64,000 nucleotides of DNA from Flavobacterium sp. LPB0248. GTDB taxonomy: Bacteria; Bacteroidota; Bacteroidia; Flavobacteriales; Flavobacteriaceae. Below the pieces are notes generated by a model. That model searched no databases, was not told the DNA's origin, and saw only the letters and a list, made by a program, of their open reading frames with translations. The translations under genes and the position numbers were made by a program. The stretch spans positions 3,162,001-3,226,000 of the forward strand of contig NZ_CP058246.1 of the NCBI RefSeq assembly GCF_013388355.1. Reading direction: 5' to 3'. This document shows, one piece after another, positions 1 to 7,325 of the stretch (position 1 is its first letter; the number at the start of each line of letters is the position of its first letter).

Positions 1-38
1 GTTTGTTTTACTTTTTCTAAAAAGGCTTGAATGCTCAT
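1..38 (-). CDS. N-terminus of a gene running off the left edge (possible HopJ-type protein)
   Basis: An ATG at 38 on the minus strand opens a frame reading MSIQAFLEKVKQ to the window edge. Only 12 codons are visible. The pattern (S/T)-I-Q-x-F-L-x-K-V-K resembles the start of the short HopJ-type proteins common in Flavobacteriia, but this is a memory-based guess from very little sequence. It would be transcribed in the same direction as rsmI, away from the hairpin at 74-129. Confidence 0.4.
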   Translation of the reverse strand, partial: MSIQAFLEKVKQ

Positions 39-73
39 GATTTATTCTTTAATTATATTTTTTGGTTCATATT

Positions 74-129
74 GTCAGTTCGAGCGGAGTCGAGAACCAA
101 ACGTGCATCTCGACTCCGCTCGATGTGAC
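74..129. repeat. REP-like inverted repeat
   Basis: Arms of 22 nt (74-95 and 108-129) are complementary at 19 positions with a 12-nt loop. Each arm contains CGAGCGGAGTCGAGA or its complement. The motif GTCAnnTCGA recurs in the hairpin at 6852-6949, so both look like members of a dispersed palindromic repeat family. It lies between rsmI and the next gene on the same strand and may also act as a 3'-end hairpin for rsmI. Confidence 0.75.
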
Positions 130-156
130 AAATGGAATTGAACTAATATTATTTTT

Positions 157-876
157 TTATTCTTCTTCGTCCTTAGAAAACTTATTTTTCTTAGGTTCTT
201 TTGTTATTGTTTTTCCAGCAACGACAACTACGATTTCCCCACGTGGTGCTGTTTTTTCAAAATGCGCCAGAACTTCTTTTGCCGTTCCGCGTACATTTTC
301 TTCATGTAATTTTGATAATTCTCTTGAAACGCAAACTTGTCTATCCTCTCCAAAATATTGCACGAATTCTGCTAAAGTCTTAACGAGTTTATGCGGAGAA
401 ACGTATAAAATCATTGTTCGGGTTTCTTCGGCTAAAGCCAAAAATCTGGTTTGACGTCCTTTTTTATCAGGCAGAAAACCTTCAAAAACAAATTTATCAT
501 TTGGAAGTCCGCTGTTTACCAATGCTGGAACAAAAGCAGTTGCACCTGGAAGACATTCTACTTCGATTTTATTTTCTACGCAAGCGCGAGTTAATAAAAA
601 ACCTGGATCTGAAATAGCTGGAGTTCCAGCATCTGAAATCAAAGCGATAGTTTCGCCTGCTTTCAAACGTGCAATTAAATTTTCGGTGGTTTTGTGCTCG
701 TTGTGCATATGATGGCTATGCATGTGCGTGCCAATCTCAAAATGCTTTAGGAGTTTTCCGCTTGTGCGTGTGTCTTCCGCCAAAATCAAATCGACTTCTT
801 TCAAAACCCGAATGGCTCTAAAAGTCATGTCTTCAAGATTGCCAATTGGCGTTGGAACTATATATAATTTTGACAT
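157..876 (-). CDS. rsmI: 16S rRNA (cytidine(1402)-2'-O)-methyltransferase RsmI
   Basis: Tetrapyrrole-methylase fold enzyme that 2'-O-methylates C1402 in the ribosomal P site using S-adenosylmethionine. The N-terminal strand MSKLYIVPTPIGNLEDMTFRA (residues 1-21), the EDTRTSGKLL segment (34-43) and the glycine-rich SDAGTPAISDPG loop (81-92) are classic RsmI signatures. Length (239 aa) is somewhat short of the roughly 280 aa of E. coli RsmI; the protein ends in a charged Lys/Asp/Glu tail instead of an extended C-terminal domain. The insert HMHSHHMHNEH (51-61) is unusually His/Met-rich for this position. The start is the only sensible ATG. Confidence 0.93.
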   Translation of the reverse strand: MSKLYIVPTPIGNLEDMTFRAIRVLKEVDLILAEDTRTSGKLLKHFEIGTHMHSHHMHNEHKTTENLIARLKAGETIALISDAGTPAISDPGFLLTRACVENKIEVECLPGATAFVPALVNSGLPNDKFVFEGFLPDKKGRQTRFLALAEETRTMILYVSPHKLVKTLAEFVQYFGEDRQVCVSRELSKLHEENVRGTAKEVLAHFEKTAPRGEIVVVVAGKTITKEPKKNKFSKDEEE

Positions 877-921
877 AGTTGTTTATTCGTGAAATGTAAA
901 ATGTGAGATGTGAAAATGACT

Positions 922-1974
922 TTATGAGAATTTTTTCTCGATAATTCCCATAAAGCGTTCCGCGTAATCGTCTTTTCCTTCCCAATTATTATAGTCTGGT
1001 TTTACCATGTCTTCGATAAAATCTTTTGCTTCGCTATAAGAATCAAAAGTCATTAATTGGTTTAAAACACGGCTGTAATCTTCTGTGCTGTTTCCGAAAA
1101 GATTTTTAGTGAAAGCAATTCTGTCGTTTAAATCGATATGAAAACCTCTTGCCAGTTTTTCATTTAAACTTACTGCCTTTGGCTGAACGGGAGTATCAAG
1201 AATAGCGGTTTCTACTTTTTTCTCTTCTTTAAAATCACTAATAGAAGGAGCTTTAACTGGAGGAACAGCTTCAAAACTTTCTACTTTTACAAATTGTGCA
1301 TCGGCATAATTTATTCCAAAATCTTCAAATAAAATTGTTGGTTGTGTAGAACTCGCAGCTTTTGGCTCTTCTTTAATTTCTTCCTTGATTTCTTCTTTTA
1401 TTGGTTCTGTTTCTAATTCGAAAGCAGGTTTGAAATCTGGAATTGGTTTTGATTCATTAACAGTTGTAAAAGAAAGTTCTTCAACAGGATTTTTAGTTTC
1501 TTCTGTTTTAATTTCAGATTCAATTATTTTCTCAGCAACTGGTTCTACAGTTTCTTCAATAATTGGTTCTTCAACTTCAGCAACGATTGGCTCAACAGTT
1601 TCTTCGATTATTGATTCTTCAACTTCAGTAATTGGTTCAGCAGTTTCAACAACTTCTGCTGACTTTTCTTCTGAAATTTCAGGTTCGTAAGATTCTTCAA
1701 GTGCAATAACTTTTTCTTCAGCAGGAGCTTCAAGTTCAATTATAGCTGGAATTGCATTTTCTTTTTCGAAAATCGTTTCCAATTCAGAAACAATATCATT
1801 TTGCCCAATTGTTGGTTTTACTGCGTCGAAATTCTCTTCGACAAATTTTAATACCGCTAATTTCTCATATAATTTCTGAGTTTCAAGATACAATTGATTG
1901 ATATCGGATTTGTTTTTAAGTTTTAAAATTCGATGTGCAATGCTGATTAAATCAGCTTCCAATTTTTTTTTCAT
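922..1974 (-). CDS. Glu/Val/Pro-rich protein of unknown function
   Basis: A 350-residue protein that I do not recognise. It has three parts: a conserved-looking helical N-terminus (about 1-75), a low-complexity middle (about 80-230) of iterated IEETVEP/VAEVEEP-like units rich in Glu, Val, Ile and Pro, and an ordered C-terminus (about 270-350) with the segment ARGFHIDLNDRIAFTKNLF. No signal peptide or membrane segment is visible, so it is probably cytoplasmic. The acidic repeats look like a flexible spacer between two folded ends. It starts at an ATG divergent from tdk. Codon use looks like its neighbours. Confidence 0.75.
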   Translation of the reverse strand: MKKKLEADLISIAHRILKLKNKSDINQLYLETQKLYEKLAVLKFVEENFDAVKPTIGQNDIVSELETIFEKENAIPAIIELEAPAEEKVIALEESYEPEISEEKSAEVVETAEPITEVEESIIEETVEPIVAEVEEPIIEETVEPVAEKIIESEIKTEETKNPVEELSFTTVNESKPIPDFKPAFELETEPIKEEIKEEIKEEPKAASSTQPTILFEDFGINYADAQFVKVESFEAVPPVKAPSISDFKEEKKVETAILDTPVQPKAVSLNEKLARGFHIDLNDRIAFTKNLFGNSTEDYSRVLNQLMTFDSYSEAKDFIEDMVKPDYNNWEGKDDYAERFMGIIEKKFS

Positions 1975-2111
1975 AACTGTTGAAATTATAGTGAATAAGG
2001 TATTTTTGTGTATTTAATGTCTGAATGTCTCTATTCTCAAGTAAATTCAGAAGATAATTTTTAATTTCTGTTAATACGCTTTCGCGAATCTAAGGTTTGG
2101 TAAAAATTTTC

Positions 2112-2119
2112 TACTTTTG
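2112..2119 (+). promoter_or_regulatory. Candidate -7 element for tdk
   Basis: TACTTTTG fits the Bacteroidetes -7 consensus TAnnTTTG. It would start transcription near 2126, about 85 nt before the tdk ATG. No clear -33 TTTG at the right distance. Confidence 0.4.
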
Positions 2120-2209
2120 AAAAAATGTAAAACAGTACATTTTTACATTAATTTATTGCCAGTACAAAGTAATAAAAACTATTCATTTTTAAAGGTAGAA
2201 AAATACAAA

Positions 2210-2800
2210 ATGTTTCTCGAAAATACAGTAAATCACAAAGAACAATTTGGTTGGATTGAAGTTATTTGTGGATCAATGTTTTCGGGTAAAACCGAAGAGT
2301 TAATCCGAAGATTAAAACGCGCCCAATTTGCCAAACAAAGAGTCGAAATCTTTAAACCCGCTATTGATACTCGTTATCATGACGAAATGGTCGTGTCTCA
2401 CGATGCCAACGAAATACGCTCAACTCCAGTGCCTGCTGCTGCCAATATTCTGATTTTGGCGCAAGGCTGTGATGTGATTGGTATTGATGAAGCTCAGTTT
2501 TTTGATGATGAAATTATCACAGTTTGCAACGACTTGGCCAATCAGGGAATTCGTGTGATTGTGGCAGGATTAGATATGGATTTTAAAGGAAATCCGTTTG
2601 GGCCAATGCCAGGCTTGATGGCAACAGCAGAATATGTTACTAAAGTTCATGCAGTTTGCACCAGAACTGGAAACTTAGCAAATTATAGTTTTAGAAAAAC
2701 CGATAACGATAAATTGGTGATGCTTGGGGAAACAGAAGAATACGAACCACTTAGCCGTGCAGCGTATTTTAATGCAATGAAGAAAAACGAGGAAAAATAA
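2210..2800 (+). CDS. tdk: Thymidine kinase, type II
   Basis: Phosphorylates thymidine in the salvage route to dTMP. The 196-residue protein shows the P-loop GSMFSGKT (21-28), the DEAQFF motif with the catalytic Glu (93-98) and the lasso region [13 protein letters not shown] use the ATG at 2210; the longer frame beginning with TTG at 2117 adds residues with no family counterpart and overlaps the candidate -7 element. Oddity: type II kinases normally carry two CxxC-type zinc-ligand pairs near the C-terminus. Here the segments read AVCTRTG (148-154) and EPLSRAAY (179-186), so three of the four cysteines are absent. Confidence 0.93.
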   Translation: MFLENTVNHKEQFGWIEVICGSMFSGKTEELIRRLKRAQFAKQRVEIFKPAIDTRYHDEMVVSHDANEIRSTPVPAAANILILAQGCDVIGIDEAQFFDDEIITVCNDLANQGIRVIVAGLDMDFKGNPFGPMPGLMATAEYVTKVHAVCTRTGNLANYSFRKTDNDKLVMLGETEEYEPLSRAAYFNAMKKNEEK

Positions 2801-2828
2801 TCTTATTTTTATTTCAATTTTAAAAGCG

Positions 2829-3266
2829 ATGCAAGAAAAACAAAAAACGAAAAAACAGAACATTTTATTATTAGTTATTATTGGAATTGCTTTGGCTGTT
2901 GCGGCGTATTTTCAGTTCTTCCTTTCGGAAAAAGCTGATGAGGTTAGTACCGAAATAACAGAATTGGTTGAAAAATATAATAAAAGCTGTCCGTTAAATA
3001 TTCAGGAAGGAATTCGTTTAGACAGTGTCACTTTGCCACAAGAAAGAACTGTTCAGTATAATTTAACCTTGATGAAAGTGGCTAAAGAAACTGCAGAGAT
3101 TAATGTAATTCAGGAAGAAATTAGAAAAAGTCTTTTAAGCACAGCAAAGGCAAATCCTGGATTGAAGGTTTTTAGAGAAAACGATTATACTTTGGTTTAT
3201 AGCTATAGTGATAAAAAGAAAGTTTTTTTGTTTGATGTGAAAATATTGCCAGACGAATACAAATAG
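2829..3266 (+). CDS. Small single-pass membrane protein, function unknown
   Basis: 145 residues: a Lys-rich cytoplasmic start, one hydrophobic segment (about 10-31, ILLLVIIGIALAVAAYFQFF) and a soluble domain of about 110 residues, presumably periplasmic. It starts 28 bp after tdk and is probably co-transcribed with it; a strong terminator follows at 3291. I do not recognise the family. The soluble part has mixed helix/strand character with one cysteine (NKSCPLNIQEG). Confidence 0.8.
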   Translation: MQEKQKTKKQNILLLVIIGIALAVAAYFQFFLSEKADEVSTEITELVEKYNKSCPLNIQEGIRLDSVTLPQERTVQYNLTLMKVAKETAEINVIQEEIRKSLLSTAKANPGLKVFRENDYTLVYSYSDKKKVFLFDVKILPDEYK

Positions 3267-3290
3267 TTTAGCGTCTTCTTAGATGTTGCT

Positions 3291-3327
3291 AAACCCGACA
3301 GGTTTCTAAAACCTGTCGGGTTTTTTG
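3291..3327 (+). terminator. Rho-independent terminator after the tdk operon
   Basis: Perfect stem AACCCGACAGGTTT / AAACCTGTCGGGTT with a short loop followed by a T run. Confidence 0.9.
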
Positions 3328-3339
3328 CTTTAAAAGCAT

Positions 3340-3530
3340 ATATTCATTCCGTAGGAATGTCTGGTCGTTAGAAAATTTTAATTTGATTCGCCAGATATAC
3401 GTTTCGTTGCGGTTCAGAATATTCATTGATAAATACAAGTGTCCCTACAGGACACAATCCAATAACCGGTAATTTTTTTTCTACTACCAACCAGATATTC
3501 CTACGGAATATTATTGATTTTAGCTAATTG
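3340..3530. repeat. Compound intergenic repeat with 'CCGTAGGAAT' words
   Basis: This gene-free stretch holds mutually complementary words: ATTCCGTAGGAATGTCTGG near 3345, TGTCCCTACAGGACAC near 3441 and CCAGATATTCCTACGGAATAT near 3490. The outer words pair with each other and the inner one is self-complementary, giving a nested hairpin. ATTCCGTAGGAATGT recurs at 44987-45002, so it is a dispersed element. I see no ORF here. Confidence 0.7.
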
Positions 3531-3540
3531 ATAAAAATAA

Positions 3541-3572
3541 AACCCGCCAGATTTTTAAAATCTAGCGGGTTT
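3541..3572 (-). terminator. Terminator for rpoN
   Basis: Stem AACCCGC(C)AGATTTT / AAAATCT(A)GCGGGTTT; read on the minus strand it is followed by TTTTATTTTTAT. Likely bidirectional. Confidence 0.8.
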
Positions 3573-3620
3573 GTTTATTTAAATGAACTTATATTTCTTA
3601 TATGGTCAAAAAAGAAAAAA

Positions 3621-5081
3621 TTAAATCTTCTTTCTCATTCTCGCAACCGGAATATCTAATTGTTCACGATATTTTGCAATAGTTCTTCTTGCGATTGGAT
3701 ATCCTTTTTCTTTTAAGATTTCTGCCAATTGATCGTCTGGAAGTGGTTTTCTCTTGTCTTCTTCTTCAATCGTATTTTGAAGAATCTTTTTAATTTCTAA
3801 AGTCGAAACGTCTTCTCCTTGATCATTTTTCATGGCTTCAGAGAAGAATTCTTTAATCAATTTAGTTCCGTATGGTGTTTCAACATATTTGCTATTCGCC
3901 ACACGCGAAATCGTTGAAATATCCAAACCAACCATATCAGCAATATCTTTTAAGATCATTGGTTTTAGTTTGGTTTCGTCGCCATCTAAGAAATATTCTT
4001 CCTGATAATGCATAATTGCATTCATCGTTACAAAAAGTGTTTCCTGACGTTGTCTAATCGCATCAATAAACCATTTAGCAGAATCTAGTTTTTGTTTGAT
4101 AAACTGAACGGCATCTTTCTGCGCACTCGATTTATCACGAGATTCTTTGTACGTCTGCATCATTTCCTGGTAATCCTTAGAAACGTGTAGGGAAGGAGCA
4201 TTTCTTCCGTTTAAAGTTAGCTCCAGTTCACCGTCAACAATTCTGATGGCAAAATCGGGAACAATGTTTTCTGTAACTTTATTGTTTCCTGCAAAAGAAC
4301 CACCCGGTTTTGGGTTTAATCTTTCAATTTCATGAATTGCTTTTTTAAGCTGTTCGTTAGAAACGCTGTATTTCTGTAAAAGCTTATCGTAATGTTTCTT
4401 TGTAAAAGCATCAAACTGATTTTCGATAATGTCAATGGCTAAATCAACATATTCAGTTGGTGTTTTATGTTTTAGTTGAAGCAATAAACATTCTTGTAAA
4501 TCACGTGCGCCGACTCCCGAAGGTTCCAATTCATGAATTACCGTCAACATTTTTTCAACCATTGCTTCATCAGTGTAAATTCCCTGAGTGAAAGCCATAT
4601 CGTCTACGATGTCCGGAATGCTTCTTCGGATGTAACCCATATCATCGATACTTCCAACAAGGAATTCAGCGATTTCGCGCTCTTCATCGTTCAAAATAAA
4701 AGTATTCAGCTGATTGATTAAGTCCTGATGGAAACTTATCGGAGCTGCAAAAGGAGTTTCGCGTTCTTCGTCGTCGCTGTAATTGTTTACCTGAGTTTTG
4801 TAATCAGGTGTATCGTCGTCGCTTAGATATTCGTCAATATTAATGTCGTCTGCTTCGATTCTGTCAGATTCTGCATCATCATAATCGTCGTAGTCTTCAT
4901 TAGCGTATTCATCAGCTTCGTAATCATCTTCTTTTCCAGCTTCAAGAGCCGGATTTTCGTTCATTTCTTCTAATAAACGTTGTTCAAAAGCTTGCGTAGG
5001 CAATTGAATTAACTTCATCAGCTGAATTTGCTGTGGAGATAATTTTTGGGATAATTTTAAATTTAAAAATTGCTTTAGCAT
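3621..5081 (-). CDS. rpoN: RNA polymerase sigma-54 factor RpoN
   Basis: Alternative sigma factor for promoters of the -24/-12 type, requiring AAA+ activators (none is encoded in this window). The 486-residue protein has the Gln/Leu-rich activator-interacting region (about 1-47, with repeated LSQKLSPQQIQLMKLIQLP-type heptads), a very acidic Asp/Glu linker (about 50-120), the core-binding domain, a helix-turn-helix around DISTISRVANSKYVETPYG, and the diagnostic RpoN box ARRTIAKYRE (464-473) near the C-terminus. Full length. Transcribed alone, with its own terminator; the upstream gap to asnS is filled with word repeats. Confidence 0.97.
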   Translation of the reverse strand: MLKQFLNLKLSQKLSPQQIQLMKLIQLPTQAFEQRLLEEMNENPALEAGKEDDYEADEYANEDYDDYDDAESDRIEADDINIDEYLSDDDTPDYKTQVNNYSDDEERETPFAAPISFHQDLINQLNTFILNDEEREIAEFLVGSIDDMGYIRRSIPDIVDDMAFTQGIYTDEAMVEKMLTVIHELEPSGVGARDLQECLLLQLKHKTPTEYVDLAIDIIENQFDAFTKKHYDKLLQKYSVSNEQLKKAIHEIERLNPKPGGSFAGNNKVTENIVPDFAIRIVDGELELTLNGRNAPSLHVSKDYQEMMQTYKESRDKSSAQKDAVQFIKQKLDSAKWFIDAIRQRQETLFVTMNAIMHYQEEYFLDGDETKLKPMILKDIADMVGLDISTISRVANSKYVETPYGTKLIKEFFSEAMKNDQGEDVSTLEIKKILQNTIEEEDKRKPLPDDQLAEILKEKGYPIARRTIAKYREQLDIPVARMRKKI

Positions 5082-5092
5082 TTGATTTTGTT

Positions 5093-5162
5093 AAAAGTTT
5101 CAAGTTTCAAATTTCAGGTTGAAGAACGTGCTGCAACTTGAAACTTGAAACCTGAAACAAAT
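5093..5162. repeat. Inverted repeat of iterated 'TTTCAAG' words
   Basis: Left arm of GTTTCAAGTTTCAAATTTCAGG type and right arm of CAACTTGAAACTTGAAACCTG type are largely complementary around a short centre. Each arm is itself an approximate tandem of a 7-8-bp word. It lies between asnS and rpoN. Confidence 0.7.
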
Positions 5163-5177
5163 TTTATTATATTTTAA

Positions 5178-5218
5178 AACCTTAGAATCTTAGTACCTCA
5201 GTACCTTAGAACCTCAGA
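5178..5218. repeat. Tandem array of an 8-bp word (TTAGNACC type)
   Basis: Five consecutive 8-mers: TTAGAATC, TTAGTACC, TCAGTACC, TTAGAACC, TCAG. The array abuts the asnS stop codon. The same period-8 array occurs at 22779, 26612, 55908 (inverted) and 56245. Confidence 0.8.
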
Positions 5219-6664
5219 TTAAAATTCTGCACTACCAGGAGTCCTTGGGAAAGGAATTACGTCTCTGATGTTTGTCATTCCAGTTACAAACAATACCAAA
5301 CGCTCAAATCCTAAACCGAAACCTGCGTGAGTTGCCGATCCAAATCTTCTAGTGTCTAAGTACCAGTATAATTCTTCTTTATCAATTCCTAGTTTTTCCA
5401 TTTTCTCAACCAGAACATCGTAACGCTCTTCTCTTTCAGAACCACCAACAATTTCTCCAATTCCAGGGAAAAGGATGTCCATTGCACGAACAGTTTCTCT
5501 TCCTGGTTCTGTGTTGTCATTCAAACGCATGTAAAACGCTTTAATGTTTGCTGGGTAATCGTATAAAATTACTGGACATTTAAAGTGTTTTTCAACCAAG
5601 AAACGCTCGTGTTCTGATTGTAAATCAGCTCCCCATTCGTTGATTAAATATTGGAATTTCTTCTTTTTATTTGGAGTTGAATCTCTTAAAATATCAATTG
5701 CTTCTGTATAAGAAACACGTTTGAAGTTGTTCTCCAATACAAAGTTCAATTTCTCTAACAAAGCCATTTCGCTTCTTTCAGCCTGTGGTTTTGATTTTTC
5801 TTCTTCTAAAAGTCTTCCTTCTAAGAATGCTAAATCGTCTTTACAGTTGTCTAACGCATATTTGATTACGTACTGAATAAAATCTTCAGCCAAATCCATG
5901 TTGTCATCCAAATCGTTAAAAGCAACTTCAGGCTCAATCATCCAGAATTCTGCCAAGTGACGAGAAGTGTTTGAGTTTTCTGCTCTAAACGTTGGCCCAA
6001 AAGTATAAATCTGACCCAAAGCCATAGCAAAAGTTTCACCTTCTAACTGTCCAGAAACCGTTAAGTTCGTGTGTTTTCCAAAGAAATCTTTTTTGAAGTC
6101 AATGTTTCCTTCTTCATTTTTTGGAAGATTATCCAATGGTAAAGAAGTAACTTGGAACATTTCTCCAGCACCTTCAGCGTCAGCTCCAGTGATAATTGGC
6201 GTGTTTACATACACAAAACCTTTTTGTTGGAAATAGCTGTGAACCGCATAAGATAAAACCGAACGCACACGCATAATCGCACCAAAAGCATTTGTACGTA
6301 CACGTAAGTGAGCGTTTTCACGTAAAAATTCTAAAGAGTGTTTTTTAGGCTGCATTGGGAATTTCTCAGCATCAGAATCTCCAAGGATTTCAAGTTTGTT
6401 TACTTGAATTTCATATTTCTGACCTGCACCTTTACTTTCAACCAAAGTTCCAATTACAGAAACTGCTGCTCCAGTAGTGATTCTTTTTAAAGTCTCTTCT
6501 GGTGTATTTTCAAAGTCAACAACACATTGAATATTATTAATTGTAGAACCGTCATTTAGCGCGATGAACTGATTATTTCTAAAAGTTCTCACCCATCCTT
6601 TTGCATTCACTTCCTGTAGCGTCGTCGTACTGTTTAATAAGTCTTTAACCTTTGTGTGTCTCAT
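5219..6664 (-). CDS. asnS: Asparaginyl-tRNA synthetase
   Basis: Class IIb aminoacyl-tRNA synthetase charging tRNA-Asn. 481 residues, normal for the family. Seen: N-terminal OB-fold anticodon-binding domain (about 15-105), motif 2 with [21 protein letters not shown], and motif 3 [30 protein letters not shown] at the C-terminus. The combination of [10 protein letters not shown] and [14 protein letters not shown] favours AsnRS over AspRS. The ATG at 6664 opens directly on [10 protein letters not shown], typical of the family. Confidence 0.96.
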   Translation of the reverse strand: MRHTKVKDLLNSTTTLQEVNAKGWVRTFRNNQFIALNDGSTINNIQCVVDFENTPEETLKRITTGAAVSVIGTLVESKGAGQKYEIQVNKLEILGDSDAEKFPMQPKKHSLEFLRENAHLRVRTNAFGAIMRVRSVLSYAVHSYFQQKGFVYVNTPIITGADAEGAGEMFQVTSLPLDNLPKNEEGNIDFKKDFFGKHTNLTVSGQLEGETFAMALGQIYTFGPTFRAENSNTSRHLAEFWMIEPEVAFNDLDDNMDLAEDFIQYVIKYALDNCKDDLAFLEGRLLEEEKSKPQAERSEMALLEKLNFVLENNFKRVSYTEAIDILRDSTPNKKKKFQYLINEWGADLQSEHERFLVEKHFKCPVILYDYPANIKAFYMRLNDNTEPGRETVRAMDILFPGIGEIVGGSEREERYDVLVEKMEKLGIDKEELYWYLDTRRFGSATHAGFGLGFERLVLFVTGMTNIRDVIPFPRTPGSAEF

Positions 6665-6707
6665 TTTTATATAATTGATATTAAATAATATTCATTTTGA
6701 ACAACTG

Positions 6708-6715
6708 CAAATATA
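6708..6715 (-). promoter_or_regulatory. Candidate -7 element for asnS
   Basis: On the minus strand this reads TATATTTG followed by C, a close match to TAnnTTTG, about 45 nt before the asnS ATG. No convincing -33 element. Confidence 0.5.
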
Positions 6716-6739
6716 ATCGATAATAATTAATTTTTGAAG

Positions 6740-6815
6740 CTGTTTCCCGCTCTTCGCTATATCTTTCTATTTTTAAAGGAAAAATAGAAAAGATGCCGCT
6801 TCGATCAGGGCTAGG
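6740..6815. repeat. Putative dispersed repeat between asnS and the next gene
   Basis: A non-coding stretch with the words CCCGCTCTTCGCTATATC and GCCGCTTCGATCAGGGCTAG around a short complementary pair (TCTATTTTT / AAAAATAGA). From memory this composition is typical of repeats scattered through Flavobacterium genomes; only one copy is in the window, so the call rests on recall. Confidence 0.45.
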
Positions 6816-6851
6816 GCATTTGGTTCCAAAAGAAATAATTTTCTTCTTTTT

Positions 6852-6949
6852 GTCATTTCGACGAAGGAGAAATCTCCGTAAGAAACTCGACAAAGTTAGG
6901 AATTACTATGCGGAGCTGCTTGTGGAGATTTCTCCTTCGTCGAAAAGAC
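6852..6949. repeat. REP-like inverted repeat (GTCATTTCGACGAAGG arms)
   Basis: 26-nt arms at 6852-6877 and 6924-6949 match at 24 positions in inverted orientation around a 46-nt centre. The arms share the GTCAnnTCGA beginning with the hairpin at 74-129. Short ORFs in this region are products of the repeat and are not called. Confidence 0.8.
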
Positions 6950-6997
6950 AAGTTTGCGGTAGGCCTTTTTTACAAATAATCCGTAGATATATGCCGA

Positions 6998-7303
6998 TCA
7001 TTTTTTTATATTTTCTACTTGACCTTTTAACTGCTCAATATTTCCATTTATAAGCTCTACGAATAGTAATCTTGCTTGATTGATGTCTTTTAGTTGTTTA
7101 ATTATTTGATTTTCAGAGTCTCCTGAATAAATGATGAATAATTGAAGATTCTTATGGATTTCCAGTACATTTTCATCTTCATCTACAACCCAAAAAGCAC
7201 CATGCTCTTCATCTGATTGTTCTAGTTCTTCAAAAGCTAAATCTAAATTTTCTATTGTACAATTATCAAATGACGATGAATTTGCAGATTCTAAATATAT
7301 CAT
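6998..7303 (-). CDS. Small acidic protein, possibly immunity-like
   Basis: From the ATG at 7303 the product is 101 residues (MIYLESANSSSFDNCTIENL...). The upstream extension to 7375 would overlap the exporter gene and is basic, unlike the rest, so I reject it. Acidic alpha/beta protein with the segments LDLAFEELEQSDEEHGAFWVVD and LEIHKNLQLFIIYSG; no signal peptide. The overall look, a short acidic cytoplasmic protein with Trp-Val strands, resembles orphan Imm1-type immunity proteins, but this is an impression only. It begins 22 bp after the exporter's stop. Confidence 0.65.
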   Translation of the reverse strand: MIYLESANSSSFDNCTIENLDLAFEELEQSDEEHGAFWVVDEDENVLEIHKNLQLFIIYSGDSENQIIKQLKDINQARLLFVELINGNIEQLKGQVENIKK

Positions 7304-7325
7304 TACTTTAGTATTGAATAAAATC

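Noticed and set aside
1385..1690. Ser/Thr/Ile-rich + strand ORF of 101 codons
   Set aside because: It is the complement of the Glu/Val repeat region of the minus-strand gene 922-1974; low complexity on one strand creates the open frame on the other.
2117..2209. 31-residue N-terminal extension of thymidine kinase from a TTG
   Set aside because: No family counterpart, overlaps the candidate -7 element, and the ATG at 2210 gives a normal length.
3340..3575. CRISPR array at the repeated words near 3345-3575
   Set aside because: The words are few, unequal in length and arranged as complements rather than as equal direct repeats with unique spacers; no cas genes are present.
6681..7053. Two overlapping small ORFs between asnS and the small acidic gene
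   Set aside because: Both are translated from the REP-like repeats there and contain no protein-like composition.
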